Below are positions 46,402-61,458 of a stretch of DNA of 64,000 nt, piece after piece. This DNA is from Rhodoferax sp. (GTDB lineage Bacteria > Pseudomonadota > Gammaproteobacteria > Burkholderiales > Burkholderiaceae_C). The stretch is from positions 1 through 64,000 of the forward strand of contig JAIFLV010000020.1 of assembly GCA_020048895.1 (NCBI GenBank). Reading direction: 5' to 3'. A model generated the notes under the pieces. It did not search any database, was not told the origin of the DNA, and saw nothing but the letters and a program-made list of their open reading frames with translations. How positions within the stretch are numbered: position 1 is the first letter of the stretch; each line of letters opens with the position of its first letter. Both the position numbers and the translations under genes were made by a program.

Positions 46402-48837
46402 TTAGAAGTCGTATGTGAGGGTGACTCCCGCCTGTCGCAAACGCGGCAGAAAATCGACAGACGTCAGCCGGAAAAACGCGGGATCACGGTAGCGGAAACC
46501 ATTGACCGAAGTTTTGTCATCGGTTGCGTTCTTGACCCAGCCCGTAACACGCCAACCTGGCCCTCGTATGCCGGCACTCAGGTTCACATGGGTAAATGGA
46601 TCAGCCCAAATGGTATTTTGCAACTCAGCATAGCGACGTGACTGATAAATCACGTCTGTACGACCGAAGAAGCGAAGGTTGTCAACCGAGATCGGGAAAT
46701 CTACCGCCACCGACATCGCTGCAGAATGCTGCGGAGTGCGTGGCAGCTTAAAGCCTGCCACCGAACGGTTGCCGCCATAAACAGTTCCTTGGGTGGTTTC
46801 AGTGCCTTCATCCGCGATCGCATCGGTATAGGCGTAATTCCCAGAGAGGGTCAACCAGCGCGTGGCGCGGTAGGTCCCGTCCAATTCAAAACCCTGGGTA
46901 TGCGCTTTGCCAACATTGTTAACAATGGTCGCCGTCGTCTGCAATCCGCTCACCGGGTCGATCCGGGTAGCAAGGTTAGACAACTGCAGGCCATCAATCT
47001 CATTGCGGAACAGTGAAGCGTTAAATGCCAGGCGTTTGTTATCAAGCAAGGTTTTGAACCCAATCTCATACGACTGGATCTTCTCTCCGTCATAAGTGAA
47101 CGTGCTAGCTGGCAGACCGGCAGACGCGTTGAAACCTCCGCTCTTGCTACCTCGAGCTGACTGCGCATAGAGCATCGTGTCCTGATTCATTTTGTAGTCG
47201 AAGGTCACACGCGGCGAAAAATCGGTGAAGGTTTGGCTGCCTTGAATAGCACAGACCTCACCAGCAACACAGGTGCCGGACGTGACTTTAGCGATCCCCA
47301 GCGGCGTTCCCCCAACTTCTACCGTCTCCTTGTTGTAGCGACCTTCCAGCGAAACGCGCATAGATTTGTCGATCTCGTATTGCAGGCGACCAAATGGGGC
47401 CACATTGCTGGTACTGGTAGTCGATTTTGCGACCATTGGATCGGCGGTTACCTGACCTTTGGAGTCACGCAGGATCACGCCACTGCCGATGCCACTGGTA
47501 TCTTCCTTGTAAACAAATGCCCCCACCAACCAAGTGAGGGGCTGGGTCTGGGGCGAAGCCAAACGCAGTTCTTGGGTGTAGTAGGTCATCTCATCACGGT
47601 TGTAACTCAGCCATGAAGTGCCAAAAATAGAAAATCGACCGCCTGCGTACGACTCATCAACGCCATTGTTGGTATTCTGGCGGGTGTAGGACGACTGTGA
47701 GGTCAACGTATAACCGTTGTCAAAACGGTAGTTGAATGTGAGCGCTGTCTGTGTCGTCTGACGATCCAATCCAGCAACATTGCCGTAGTTGGTGCCGGTT
47801 TTGGGATCCGTGTAGTTGGCGAGATCAGCTGTGTTCAAGCGCACGATCGCGTCGGCCAAAATCGACGGGCCGCATGGCCAGCCATTGAGGCGGTTGGAAG
47901 CACTTGGCGCCACTGCCCCATCGGGGATACCTGCAGCATTGTTGCCGACTATGTTAATGGTCTTGCCATCGCACACGCCACCATTGGGGACGTTGGTGGA
48001 TCCGTTTTGACTGGTGACAGCACCGCCGGCTTGTGTTGGCACAGGGCGATTCACCGCCGCAAACTGTCCATCCCTGATGCTGGACGTGTTCAGTGAAAGC
48101 AGCGCATCAAAAGCCTTGCTTGGGGTAAACAGCAATTGCACGTTGGCCGCATTTGTACGCTCTTCACCAATCTTCTGATCGGTTAGCGAGTTCGTGTATT
48201 GACCGCCGAACTGGTGATGCTTGGCAGTGACTCTTGCAGCAAGAACGTCCTTTAAAACAGGAAAGGAAATCGCACCAAAAATCGATGATTCACCCGCTTG
48301 TCCACCGGTCACAGACACCCGCCCCTCCACTTCATGCGAAGGCTTTACTGTGACATAGTTGATAGCACCGGCATAGGTGGAACGACCGTACAGCGCAGAC
48401 TGCGGGCCTTTGATGACTTCAACCCGCTCTGCGTCATCAAGCAACAGCCCCAAAGCGCCGTAACGCTGATACACACCGTCGACGAAAACCGAAGTCGCCT
48501 GCGGCGCCGTAGGAATCAGCGTCGTTATTCCGCGCACTACCGGACGTTCACCTACACGCCCAAGATCGGCGGTGTAGCTCAAGCCAGGCGTGTACTGCGA
48601 CAACTCGGCGATCGACGTGATCGAGCGTTCTTCGAGATCCTTGCCCGAGAGAGCCTGAATGGACAGCGGCACCTCCTGCAGGCTCTCGCCGACTCGGCGG
48701 GCAGTTACCACTACCTTACCCAATTGCCCGGTATCGGCCGCAGCCTCCTGGCCGGCGGACGTTGGAGCGGTTTGCGCCATAACCTGGCAAGTTGCTAACG
48801 CCACAGCAGTCATCAAAAAAGGCTTGAACTTACGCAT
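46402..48837 (-). CDS. TonB-dependent outer membrane receptor
   Basis: 811 aa; signal peptide, KVVVTARRVGESLQEVPLSIQALSGKDL (plug), terminal LRQAGVTLTYDF. Confidence 0.93.
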   Translation of the reverse strand: MRKFKPFLMTAVALATCQVMAQTAPTSAGQEAAADTGQLGKVVVTARRVGESLQEVPLSIQALSGKDLEERSITSIAELSQYTPGLSYTADLGRVGERPVVRGITTLIPTAPQATSVFVDGVYQRYGALGLLLDDAERVEVIKGPQSALYGRSTYAGAINYVTVKPSHEVEGRVSVTGGQAGESSIFGAISFPVLKDVLAARVTAKHHQFGGQYTNSLTDQKIGEERTNAANVQLLFTPSKAFDALLSLNTSSIRDGQFAAVNRPVPTQAGGAVTSQNGSTNVPNGGVCDGKTINIVGNNAAGIPDGAVAPSASNRLNGWPCGPSILADAIVRLNTADLANYTDPKTGTNYGNVAGLDRQTTQTALTFNYRFDNGYTLTSQSSYTRQNTNNGVDESYAGGRFSIFGTSWLSYNRDEMTYYTQELRLASPQTQPLTWLVGAFVYKEDTSGIGSGVILRDSKGQVTADPMVAKSTTSTSNVAPFGRLQYEIDKSMRVSLEGRYNKETVEVGGTPLGIAKVTSGTCVAGEVCAIQGSQTFTDFSPRVTFDYKMNQDTMLYAQSARGSKSGGFNASAGLPASTFTYDGEKIQSYEIGFKTLLDNKRLAFNASLFRNEIDGLQLSNLATRIDPVSGLQTTATIVNNVGKAHTQGFELDGTYRATRWLTLSGNYAYTDAIADEGTETTQGTVYGGNRSVAGFKLPRTPQHSAAMSVAVDFPISVDNLRFFGRTDVIYQSRRYAELQNTIWADPFTHVNLSAGIRGPGWRVTGWVKNATDDKTSVNGFRYRDPAFFRLTSVDFLPRLRQAGVTLTYDF

Positions 48838-48897
48838 TCATTTCTCCAGCAAGTTAATTGTTCCGGTTGTAAATAGCAGGGCAACAGACCGAGTAAT

Positions 48898-48913
48898 AGC
48901 AACATTCGTACCA
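48898..48913 (-). promoter_or_regulatory. sigma54 promoter (TGGTACG-AATG-TTGCT on minus strand)
   Basis: GG-N10-GC, 61 bp upstream of TonB receptor start. Confidence 0.72.
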
Positions 48914-48980
48914 CGAAACAAGGTGCCAACTTTGCCAAAAGGTGGTTTGAATCTTGGCTTCGAGCCTGGTTTTCGAGTTT

Positions 48981-49021
48981 TGAAACTGTTTCAATCAGTC
49001 GATGAAACGCACATTGTTTCA
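48981..49021. promoter_or_regulatory. tandem UAS palindromes: TGAAACTGTTTCA and TGAAACG-CACAT-TGTTTCA
   Basis: Second site (49003-49021) has the same 7-N5-7 geometry as 27051-27069. Confidence 0.65.
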
Positions 49022-49216
49022 ATTGATCAGCGCATACGATCGATTCGATACCGCCTGGTCAATTCATCCTATTAGTGACAACGGGAAAGCACCCCTGCGT
49101 AGCACCTCATTTTGTGAAGGAAACAAGGTCACGGCGTCCGTACTATATGCGCGAATTGCTATCACAATAATAGCGAACTCTATTGGCATGGCCAGGTTTG
49201 GGGTGGCCATTGGGGG

Positions 49217-49678
49217 TCAGGCAAGAGGCAAAGCGGTGGTGAATTTGATCTCTTCCATCGAAAAAGCAGACGAAACGCTCGTCAAATCCGCCATCTTGAT
49301 GAGTCTTTTGTAAATTTTGTCATAGCCGTCGATATCGGACGTTACAACCTTCAGTAGATAGTCTACGTCGCCACTCATACGGTGAAATTCAACTACCTCG
49401 GGCAATGAAATAACCGCAGCTGCAAACTGTTCAAGCCACTTTTCATCGTGGCGCGCTGTGCGGACGCTAACGAAGACCGTTACCGGCAAACCAAGCTTCT
49501 TCCGATTCAGTAGCGCCACACGGCTTTCGATGATGCCGTCATCTTCCAGTCGCTTCAACCGCTTCCAGCATGGCGTTGTGGACAATCCGACACGCTCACT
49601 CAAGGAGGCAATGGAAAGCGACCCGTCCGTTTGAAGCACGGACAGAATTGCGACATCGATACGATTAAGTTTATTCAT
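49217..49678 (-). CDS. Lrp/AsnC-family transcriptional regulator
   Basis: NRIDVAILSVLQTDGSLSIASLSERVGLSTTPCWKRLKRLEDDGII. Confidence 0.92.
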   Translation of the reverse strand: MNKLNRIDVAILSVLQTDGSLSIASLSERVGLSTTPCWKRLKRLEDDGIIESRVALLNRKKLGLPVTVFVSVRTARHDEKWLEQFAAAVISLPEVVEFHRMSGDVDYLLKVVTSDIDGYDKIYKRLIKMADLTSVSSAFSMEEIKFTTALPLA

Positions 49679-49810
49679 TCTTCAATCCAGAAAATTTCAG
49701 CACATTCATGCTACATATTGACTATATCTCAGGCATTTTAGGGACGTTTTTGACGAGATGACAGGTCACACTCAGGCTTAGGCATACTTCAATATGATCG
49801 CGGAAAACAG

Positions 49811-50857
49811 ATGAGAGACCCAACACGAATCCTTCAGAACCTGACGCAACTGGTGGGCAATACGCCCATGCTTGCCATCAATTTTCGTTTTCGAGGCAGA
49901 GAACGTTGCGTTTATGCAAAGGCAGAGTATCTGAACTTCACGGGTTCAATCAAGGACCGGATGGCCCTGCATATATTGCGACGGGCACACGCGCAGGGCA
50001 TATTGAAACCGGGAATGCCTATCGTCGAAGCGACAAGCGGAAACACCGGTATAGCCTTCTCGGCCATTGGTGCCGCGATCGGACACCCGGTTCGTATTTA
50101 CATGCCAGACTGGATGAGTCAGGAGCGAAAAGATTTGATTCGGTCGCTTGGGGCGGAGGTTTGCCTGGTGAGCAAAGACGAAGGAGGATTCTTGGGAAGC
50201 ATAGCTCTGAGTGAAGCTTTCGCCAAAGAAATAGGCGGCTTTCTGCCACGTCAGTTTGCAAATGACGCGAACGTCGAAGCCCACGCATTGTCAACAGGAG
50301 CGGAGATCTGGACTCAGCTGGAAAAAGAATCCATTCGCCCAGATGCATTTATTGCGGGTGTCGGAACCGGCGGAACGGTGATGGGCGTTGCCAGATACCT
50401 GAGAAGTGTTCAGTCCGGTGCAAAAGTCCATCCCCTGGAGCCGTCCAACAGTCCAACCCTGAGTGCCGGACACAAGGTGGGAATACACCGCATCCAGGGA
50501 ATCAGTGACGAGTTCGTTCCTCCTATCGTCAAACTTGAGCTACTGGATGACATCATCGCTGTAGATGACGGCGATGCCATCTGAATGGCGCAGGCGTTGT
50601 CAAGTCAACTCGGGCTGGCGGTTGGCATCAGCAGCGGCGCAAACTTCCTTGGAGCGTTGCTGGCGCAGGAACGGCTTGCTCCTGAAGCAAATGTTGTGAC
50701 CGTCTTTTGCGATGACAACAAAAAGTACTTGAGCACAGCGCTCATGCAGAATGAACCGGAAAAACCAGACTTCCTGCACCGCGAGGTGGAGTTGTTAAGT
50801 TTCCGATGCCTGCCCAGAGGATTTGCGCGCGATTGGGATCCGTCCGAATCGGCGTAA
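49811..50857 (+). pseudogene. PLP-dependent cysteine synthase-like gene interrupted by in-frame TGA (50582-50584)
   Basis: [13 protein letters not shown]-lysine motif and EATSGNTG before the stop; same frame resumes [29 protein letters not shown]. Confidence 0.75.
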
Positions 50858-50889
50858 GCGGCTGGTCCCCAAACGAACTTGATCCGACA

Positions 50890-51912
50890 TCAGTTCGTGC
50901 GGGTTACTTTGTTCAAGTGGCGTGGCGCGTCGGGATTGAGGCCGCGTGAGCGCGCCAGCGCTTCGACCATGGGGTAGAAACTCTGAATCACCGAGATCGG
51001 GTCCAGATCAACGGAGCCACTGTCGGTCACGCACAGGTTCGCTCCTGGCGTTCCGGCGGGTGCCGCCAGCAGGATGCGGGCACCCCGGCCGCGCATCTCT
51101 TCGGCCAAGGCCAAAAGACCTGCTTGTGCAGGTCCACGCGGCGCGAAAATCAGCAGCGGATAGCCTTGGTCAATGAGCGCCATCGGCCCGTGCTTGACCT
51201 CGGCACCGGAAAACGCCTCTGCTTGTATGCCGCAGGTTTCCTTGAACTTCAATGCAGCTTCCATGGCAATGGCCTGCCCGGTGCCCCGGCCAATGACAAA
51301 TAGTCGGTCTGCGCCCTGCAGCAAGTCCACACCATCAGACCAATCCTGACGCGTCGCGCTGAGCAGCGTGGCAGGCAGGTCGGCGAGTGCAGCCTGCAGT
51401 TCCAAATCATCTTGCCAGGCAGCCACGGTGCGGGCACCAGCGACAAGTTGCGCAATGAAACTCTTGGTAGCCGCCACGCTCTTCTCCACGCCTGCATGTA
51501 GCGCAAACACCCAATGGGCGGCTTCTGCCAGTGGCGAGGATGGGGCGTTTACAAAAGCCGCAGTGCATGCCCCCCCGTCGCGAAAGAACCGGGTGGGAGC
51601 AACCAAGTCCGGACTCTGGCCGGATTGCGAAAAGGCCATGGACACCAGGCCGTCGCATTGGACTTTTGACTGGTACAACGTGATCAGTGACATCGGCAGG
51701 GATGTCACCAGGCGGCCCATGCGGGCCATGATGAGGTAGGCCATGAAATGCGCGGCATGGTCGGAACTGCCGCGCGCAATGGTCAGGATGGACGAAGGTG
51801 GCTGCGTACGCAAATGCGAACCAAAGGCACGGTAGAGGGCGTCATCGTTGGCGAGTTGGGTCGCGACGGATTCGGGCGCTTGCAGGGCCTCAGCCAGCAT
51901 GTGAGTGTTCAA
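50890..51912 (-). CDS. SIS-domain sugar isomerase / glucosamine-6-P deaminase-type (GlmS C-terminal-like)
   Basis: LTIARGSSDHAAHFMAYLIM, VSMAFSQSGQSPDL, LKFKETCGIQAEAFSGAEVKHGPMALI. Confidence 0.87.
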   Translation of the reverse strand: MNTHMLAEALQAPESVATQLANDDALYRAFGSHLRTQPPSSILTIARGSSDHAAHFMAYLIMARMGRLVTSLPMSLITLYQSKVQCDGLVSMAFSQSGQSPDLVAPTRFFRDGGACTAAFVNAPSSPLAEAAHWVFALHAGVEKSVAATKSFIAQLVAGARTVAAWQDDLELQAALADLPATLLSATRQDWSDGVDLLQGADRLFVIGRGTGQAIAMEAALKFKETCGIQAEAFSGAEVKHGPMALIDQGYPLLIFAPRGPAQAGLLALAEEMRGRGARILLAAPAGTPGANLCVTDSGSVDLDPISVIQSFYPMVEALARSRGLNPDAPRHLNKVTRTN

Positions 51913-53020
51913 TGGACTTTCCTTCTATATACACGTCAGTGAGGTTCAGGTCGCGGTCCAGCAGCACAAGGTCTGCCCAGGTGCCGGTCTGAAGGCGGCC
52001 ACGGTCGGATGCTCCGATGTGATTGGCAGCATGGGTGGATACACGCTGGGATGCATCCACCAGCCCCAGGCCCAGGGTGTGCACCAGATTGCGCAACGCC
52101 TGGTCCATCGTCAAGGTGGAGCCCGCCAGCGTGCCGTCAGCCAGGCGCACGCCACCCAGGCACTTGATCACGGTTTGGCGGCCCAGTCGGTATTGGCCAT
52201 CTGGCATGCCCGCCGCTGCGGTGGAATCGGTCACACAGTACAGATGGGGGATGGCGCGCAGCGCTACCCGGATGGCACCAGGATGCACATGCACGAGGTC
52301 TGGAATGATCTCGGCGTATTGCGCATGCGCCAGCGCCGCGCCAACCGCACCGGGCTTGCGGTGGTGCAAGCCGGTCATGGCGTTGTAGAGGTGCGTAAAG
52401 CCAACTGCGCCTTTGTCCATGGCCTGCACCGCTTCGTCATAGCTGGCCAAGGTATGGCCAATTTGCACGCGATAGCCGGCCTCGACCAATGATTCGATGA
52501 CATCCATGTTGCCCGGAACTTCGGGTGCCAGCGTGATGAGGCGGATGGGCGCCAGGGCATGCAGGTGTTTGAGTTCAGCGGCATTGACCGGCCGGGCGAA
52601 GTCTGGTTGGGCACCCAGCATTTCGTAGCTGATGTAGGGGCCCTCCAGATGCACTCCCAGCACCCGCGCGCTGCGCGGACCGCGCTTGACACATGCCTGG
52701 GCAAGGCCGGCAAATGCCAGCTCCAGGTCCTCCAGCGGTGCGGTCATGGTCGTGCCCAGCAGTGCCGTGGTGCCATGTTGCGCATGTTGGGCGGCAAGCG
52801 TTGCAATCGCTTCGCCGCCGTCCATCACATCGCAGCCGCCACCGCCGTGCACATGCAAGTCGATGAAGCCAGGAATCACCAACGGAATGCGCTTCTCCAG
52901 AACCTGCGCTTCGCTGACCGGCTGCCCCGTGATCTGCGCGACGCGTCCCGATGCATCGATCGTCAGTTCTCCATGAACAAAGCCTGTGGGCGTCAGGATG
53001 TGGCCTCTGACGGGGTTCAT
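51890..53020 (-). CDS. nagA: N-acetylglucosamine-6-phosphate deacetylase
   Basis: PGFIDLHVHGGGGCDVMDG, GVHLEGPYIS, GFTHLYNAMTGLHHRKPG. Confidence 0.9.
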   Translation of the reverse strand: MNPVRGHILTPTGFVHGELTIDASGRVAQITGQPVSEAQVLEKRIPLVIPGFIDLHVHGGGGCDVMDGGEAIATLAAQHAQHGTTALLGTTMTAPLEDLELAFAGLAQACVKRGPRSARVLGVHLEGPYISYEMLGAQPDFARPVNAAELKHLHALAPIRLITLAPEVPGNMDVIESLVEAGYRVQIGHTLASYDEAVQAMDKGAVGFTHLYNAMTGLHHRKPGAVGAALAHAQYAEIIPDLVHVHPGAIRVALRAIPHLYCVTDSTAAAGMPDGQYRLGRQTVIKCLGGVRLADGTLAGSTLTMDQALRNLVHTLGLGLVDASQRVSTHAANHIGASDRGRLQTGTWADLVLLDRDLNLTDVYIEGKSIEHSHAG

Positions 53021-53134
53021 CGTTCCCGCCTCATTTCCACCACAAAGTCGTAATAGTCGCTGCGGCAATAGGAGTGCGTGAGTTCCACCACCAATCATTG
53101 CCACAGAAACGGTGCGTTCCAGCCAGCGCGGTGC

Positions 53135-54010
53135 TCATGAGGGTGCCCCCAGCGTTTGTTGCAGTAACCATAGTGCTCCCTCGGCAGGTCCCATCGCCGC
53201 GTCCACGCACCGGTTGCGCAGTTCCCGGGTCATGCGGCTCTGCAGTCGCATCCCGATGCTGCCGCAAATCGCCACTGGGAGCGCACGCGTGGGATCCAGT
53301 GCATCGGCGATGGATTCAAGGTGTTGCGCGGCCTGCTGCAACAGGTTGGCAGCAACCGGATCACTGGCCTCACATTCAAACACCAAGGGTGCAACCTGGG
53401 CGTAGGAGAATTGGGCGGATGTCGCGCACCAGGCCGCCAAGTCCTGGCGGGTCTGGCCACAATGCCCCCATGTCCGACGCGCCAGTGCGCCCGCCGGCGC
53501 CCGCCCATCCATTGCTGCCTGGGCCAGTCGCACCGCTTGCAGTCCAAGCCAGGCACCGCTGCCCTCATCGCCCACCGGAAAGCCCCAGCCCCCTGCGACT
53601 GCATGGGATGCGTCGCTGCGCAGAACTTCCCCCACACTTCCGGTACCGGCGGCCACCATGACACCAGGTTGGCCTCCATGTGCCCCAATCAACATGGTGT
53701 AGCCATCGGTTTCGAGCAGAATTTTCCCAAATGGCGGCAGTTCAGCACGAAAGGCATCGCAGAGCGCCATCGTATGCACCCCGGAGAGGCCGGCGGCCAG
53801 CGCTATGCGTGACCATGCAGGAAGGGTCAGATCCGCCCCGACAAATGCCGCCGAAATGGCGTCTTGCACCTGCAACCATGCGCCAGGCACTCCTTGCCCA
53901 AGTGCACTGGGTCCCGCTTCACCATGCGCGAGGATAGTGCCATCCGGACGCGCCAGAAGTGCCCTCGTTCCAGTACCGCCTCCGTCCACGCCCACCAAAA
54001 ACTCGACCAT
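53135..54010 (-). CDS. BadF/BadG/BcrA/BcrD ATPase family, N-acetylglucosamine kinase-like
   Basis: LVGVDGGGTGTRALLA, VMVAAGTGSVGEV, GGWGFPVGDEGSGAWLGLQAV. Confidence 0.87.
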   Translation of the reverse strand: MVEFLVGVDGGGTGTRALLARPDGTILAHGEAGPSALGQGVPGAWLQVQDAISAAFVGADLTLPAWSRIALAAGLSGVHTMALCDAFRAELPPFGKILLETDGYTMLIGAHGGQPGVMVAAGTGSVGEVLRSDASHAVAGGWGFPVGDEGSGAWLGLQAVRLAQAAMDGRAPAGALARRTWGHCGQTRQDLAAWCATSAQFSYAQVAPLVFECEASDPVAANLLQQAAQHLESIADALDPTRALPVAICGSIGMRLQSRMTRELRNRCVDAAMGPAEGALWLLQQTLGAPS

Positions 54011-54181
54011 GCCGCTCCCTATGTGCCTCGGACAAATGAAAACAAGCCAATTAAATACCAAAATTTCACTGGTATTGGTTTGTTGCCCATGCGCTACACG
54101 GGTTAATGTCCCAGGTAGTGGCCCAAACGATTGACTTGCCAGACATTCCCAAGACCGTTGACGAGCGAAGACAGGGAAAGA

Positions 54182-55648
54182 CTAACGCGGCAGCGCGCTG
54201 CACCCCATCAGAAACTCATCGACCGCACGGGCGGCCTGACGGCCCTCACGTATCGCCCAGACCACCAGGCTTTGGCCGCGACGCATATCACCGGCAGCAA
54301 ACACTTTGACCACGTTGGTTGCGTAGCCTCCGGCTTCTTCCGTGGTGGCGCGTGCATTGCCGCGTGCATCCTTGGCCACACCGAACGCTTCCAGCACGGT
54401 CGCTACCGGATTGACAAAGCCCATGGCGAGCAGCACCAAATCAGCCTTCAGGACCTGCTCCGACCCGGCAATCTCCACCATCTTGCCGTCTTTCCACTCG
54501 ACCTTCACAGTCTTGAGTCCGGTGAGCTTGCCTTTTTCTCCGATGAATTCCTTGGTGGAAATGGCAAACTCGCGCGAGCAGCCTTCGTCGTGGCTGGAAC
54601 TGGTGCGCAGTTTGATGGGCCAGTAGGGCCAGGTCATGGGGCGATTTTCTTCCGCCGGCGGCTGGGGCATCACCTCAAACTGGGTGACGCTTGCGGCTCC
54701 ATGGCGATTGCTCGTGCCCACGCAGTCCGAACCGGTATCGCCGCCACCAATGACGATGACGTGCTTGCCATCCGCCCGCAGTTGGCCCTTGAGCTTGTCG
54801 CCTGCGTTGACCTTGTTTTGTTGCGGCAGGAACTCCATGGCGAAATGAATGCCCGCCAGATCGCGGCCGGGCACCGGCAGATCGCGGGATTGCTCCGAGC
54901 CTCCGGTCAGCAGCACGGCGTCAAATTCCTTTTTCAGTTGTTCTGCGGACACCGACTCTTTGGACCAGTTGGTCACTTTGGAGTCCTTGGGCCAGTCGCC
55001 AACCACGACACCGGTGCGAATCGTGACGCCTTCTTTCACGAGTTGCTCCACCCGGCGGTCGATATGGGACTTTTCCATCTTGAAGTCGGGAATGCCATAG
55101 CGCAGCAAACCACCGACCCGGTCGTTCTTCTCAAACAGGGTCACTGCATGCCCGGCACGCGCCAACTGCTGCGCCGCGGCCAATCCGGCCGGCCCTGCGC
55201 CCACCACAGCCACGCGCCTACCAGTCTTGTGTGTTGCGGGTTGGGGGACGACCCATCCCTCGGACCAGGCGCGGTCGATGATGGCGTGCTCAATCGATTT
55301 GATGCCTACGGCCTCACCGTTGACGTTCAGGGTACAGGCGGCTTCACAGGGAGCAGGACAAATGCGACCGGTGAACTCGGGGAAGTTGTTGGTGCTGTGC
55401 AACGTATCGATTGCGGTCTTCCAGTCGCCCCGATAAACCAGATCGTTGAAATCCGGAATGATGTTGTTCACCGGGCAACCGTTGTTGCAAAACGGTGTGC
55501 CGCAGTCCATGCAACGCGCAGCTTGTTTGTTGGCCTGCGCATCGTCCAGGCCAATCACAAACTCCTTGTAATGCTTGAGCCGCTCGGCAACGGGCTTGTA
55601 GCCTTCCTCGATGCGCTCAAACTCCATGAATCCAGTAACTTTTCCCAT
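54182..55648 (-). CDS. gltD: glutamate synthase small subunit
   Basis: [47 protein letters not shown]. Confidence 0.95.
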   Translation of the reverse strand: MGKVTGFMEFERIEEGYKPVAERLKHYKEFVIGLDDAQANKQAARCMDCGTPFCNNGCPVNNIIPDFNDLVYRGDWKTAIDTLHSTNNFPEFTGRICPAPCEAACTLNVNGEAVGIKSIEHAIIDRAWSEGWVVPQPATHKTGRRVAVVGAGPAGLAAAQQLARAGHAVTLFEKNDRVGGLLRYGIPDFKMEKSHIDRRVEQLVKEGVTIRTGVVVGDWPKDSKVTNWSKESVSAEQLKKEFDAVLLTGGSEQSRDLPVPGRDLAGIHFAMEFLPQQNKVNAGDKLKGQLRADGKHVIVIGGGDTGSDCVGTSNRHGAASVTQFEVMPQPPAEENRPMTWPYWPIKLRTSSSHDEGCSREFAISTKEFIGEKGKLTGLKTVKVEWKDGKMVEIAGSEQVLKADLVLLAMGFVNPVATVLEAFGVAKDARGNARATTEEAGGYATNVVKVFAAGDMRRGQSLVVWAIREGRQAARAVDEFLMGCSALPR

Positions 55649-55717
55649 GATCTTTCCTAGTCAGTTGGGGACAGAGCAGATTGGCTACGCCAATCCTGGT
55701 CTGTCCCGCAAGGTGAT

Positions 55718-60508
<4,791 letters not shown>

Positions 60509-60571
60509 GGCGCGCTCCTGTAAAAGTTGCAGTGAAAGAAGAGTACCGCCACGCAACAAAAATGCCAAACC

Positions 60572-61441
60572 ATTTAATTGGGGTCAGATTCCAATTGATG
60601 TACGGATCTTGGTGTAAGAATAAAATAGGGGACACATCAAAAACGATAGCGCATAACGTAAGCAGGATATGCTGAAACGGGAATTCTTACATCTTCAACA
60701 AGGGGATGGATGGCCGCCCTGCACTACACTTGACCAATCGTCGGGTGGTCCTTTTTTGCAACTCTGCAACAAATTCACGCTCCCCCAAAGCCCATCCCCG
60801 CAGCGTTGCATCGGTCAGAGCCTGCTGCTGCACCAGAGTGACTCCCGCCCGCACCAACTCCGCATAGGCAGCTTCCCTGGCAAACGGCGTATTGCCCAGG
60901 TTCCAGAACAGTGCGTGAGGCGTGATCAGCTTATCGGTTCGCAAACCTAAATAGTGACCGTGACTGGACCACGGGTAGTCGTGCGCGTGTACCGAGATGC
61001 CGGCGCGCACCGGGTTGAGGTCGATATAGGCCATGCACGCCGTGAGATAACGATCCGTTTGGATCAGAGTCGACTTGTAACGCCCTTCCCACAAGGTGCC
61101 GGTGCGTTTCTGGGCGCCATTGAAGAATCGGACATAGCGCCGACCTACGGCTTGCATCATTTGGGGCAACCCGGTCTCGCTGTTCGGTGTGACCAACAGA
61201 TGGAAGTGGTTGTCCATCAACACATAGGCATGCACCGCGACATCGAACTTCTTGGCGTTCTCACACAAAAGCTCAAGAAGAGTTTCCCGATCCGCTACCG
61301 ACGAAAAAATGGCCTGTCTGTTGTTACCACGCTGAATGATGTGGTGCGGATAGCCAGGAAGCGTGAGTCGGGCAAGGCGTGCCATAACGGTGCAGCAAGG
61401 AGTTGTGCCGCATCATAATTGGAATCTGACCCCAATTAAAT
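60572..61441 (-). mobile_element. RAYT-type transposase unit bounded by perfect 25-bp inverted repeats
   Basis: Left ATTTAATTGGGGTCAGATTCCAATT (60572-60596), right AATTGGAATCTGACCCCAATTAAAT (61417-61441). Confidence 0.8.
60687..61385 (-). CDS. REP-associated tyrosine transposase (IS200-like Y1 family)
   Basis: PGYPHHIIQRGNNRQAIF, HAYVLMDNHFHLLVTP, RTGTLWEGRYKS, YIDLNPVRAGI. Confidence 0.93.
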   Translation of the reverse strand: MARLARLTLPGYPHHIIQRGNNRQAIFSSVADRETLLELLCENAKKFDVAVHAYVLMDNHFHLLVTPNSETGLPQMMQAVGRRYVRFFNGAQKRTGTLWEGRYKSTLIQTDRYLTACMAYIDLNPVRAGISVHAHDYPWSSHGHYLGLRTDKLITPHALFWNLGNTPFAREAAYAELVRAGVTLVQQQALTDATLRGWALGEREFVAELQKRTTRRLVKCSAGRPSIPLLKM

Positions 61442-61458
61442 GACCCCAATTAAAGCAA

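Noticed and set aside
50582-50584. In-frame TGA as selenocysteine
   Set aside because: Position is not the catalytic or PLP site and no SECIS-like hairpin was recognised; a nonsense mutation is simpler.
50890-54010. Amino-sugar genes as part of the novel cluster
   Set aside because: SIS/nagA/NAG-kinase form an ordinary GlcNAc-use set with no sigma54/TGAAACA signature seen upstream.
54131-55660. 509-aa plus-strand ORF
   Set aside because: Antisense shadow of gltD, which has clear family motifs.
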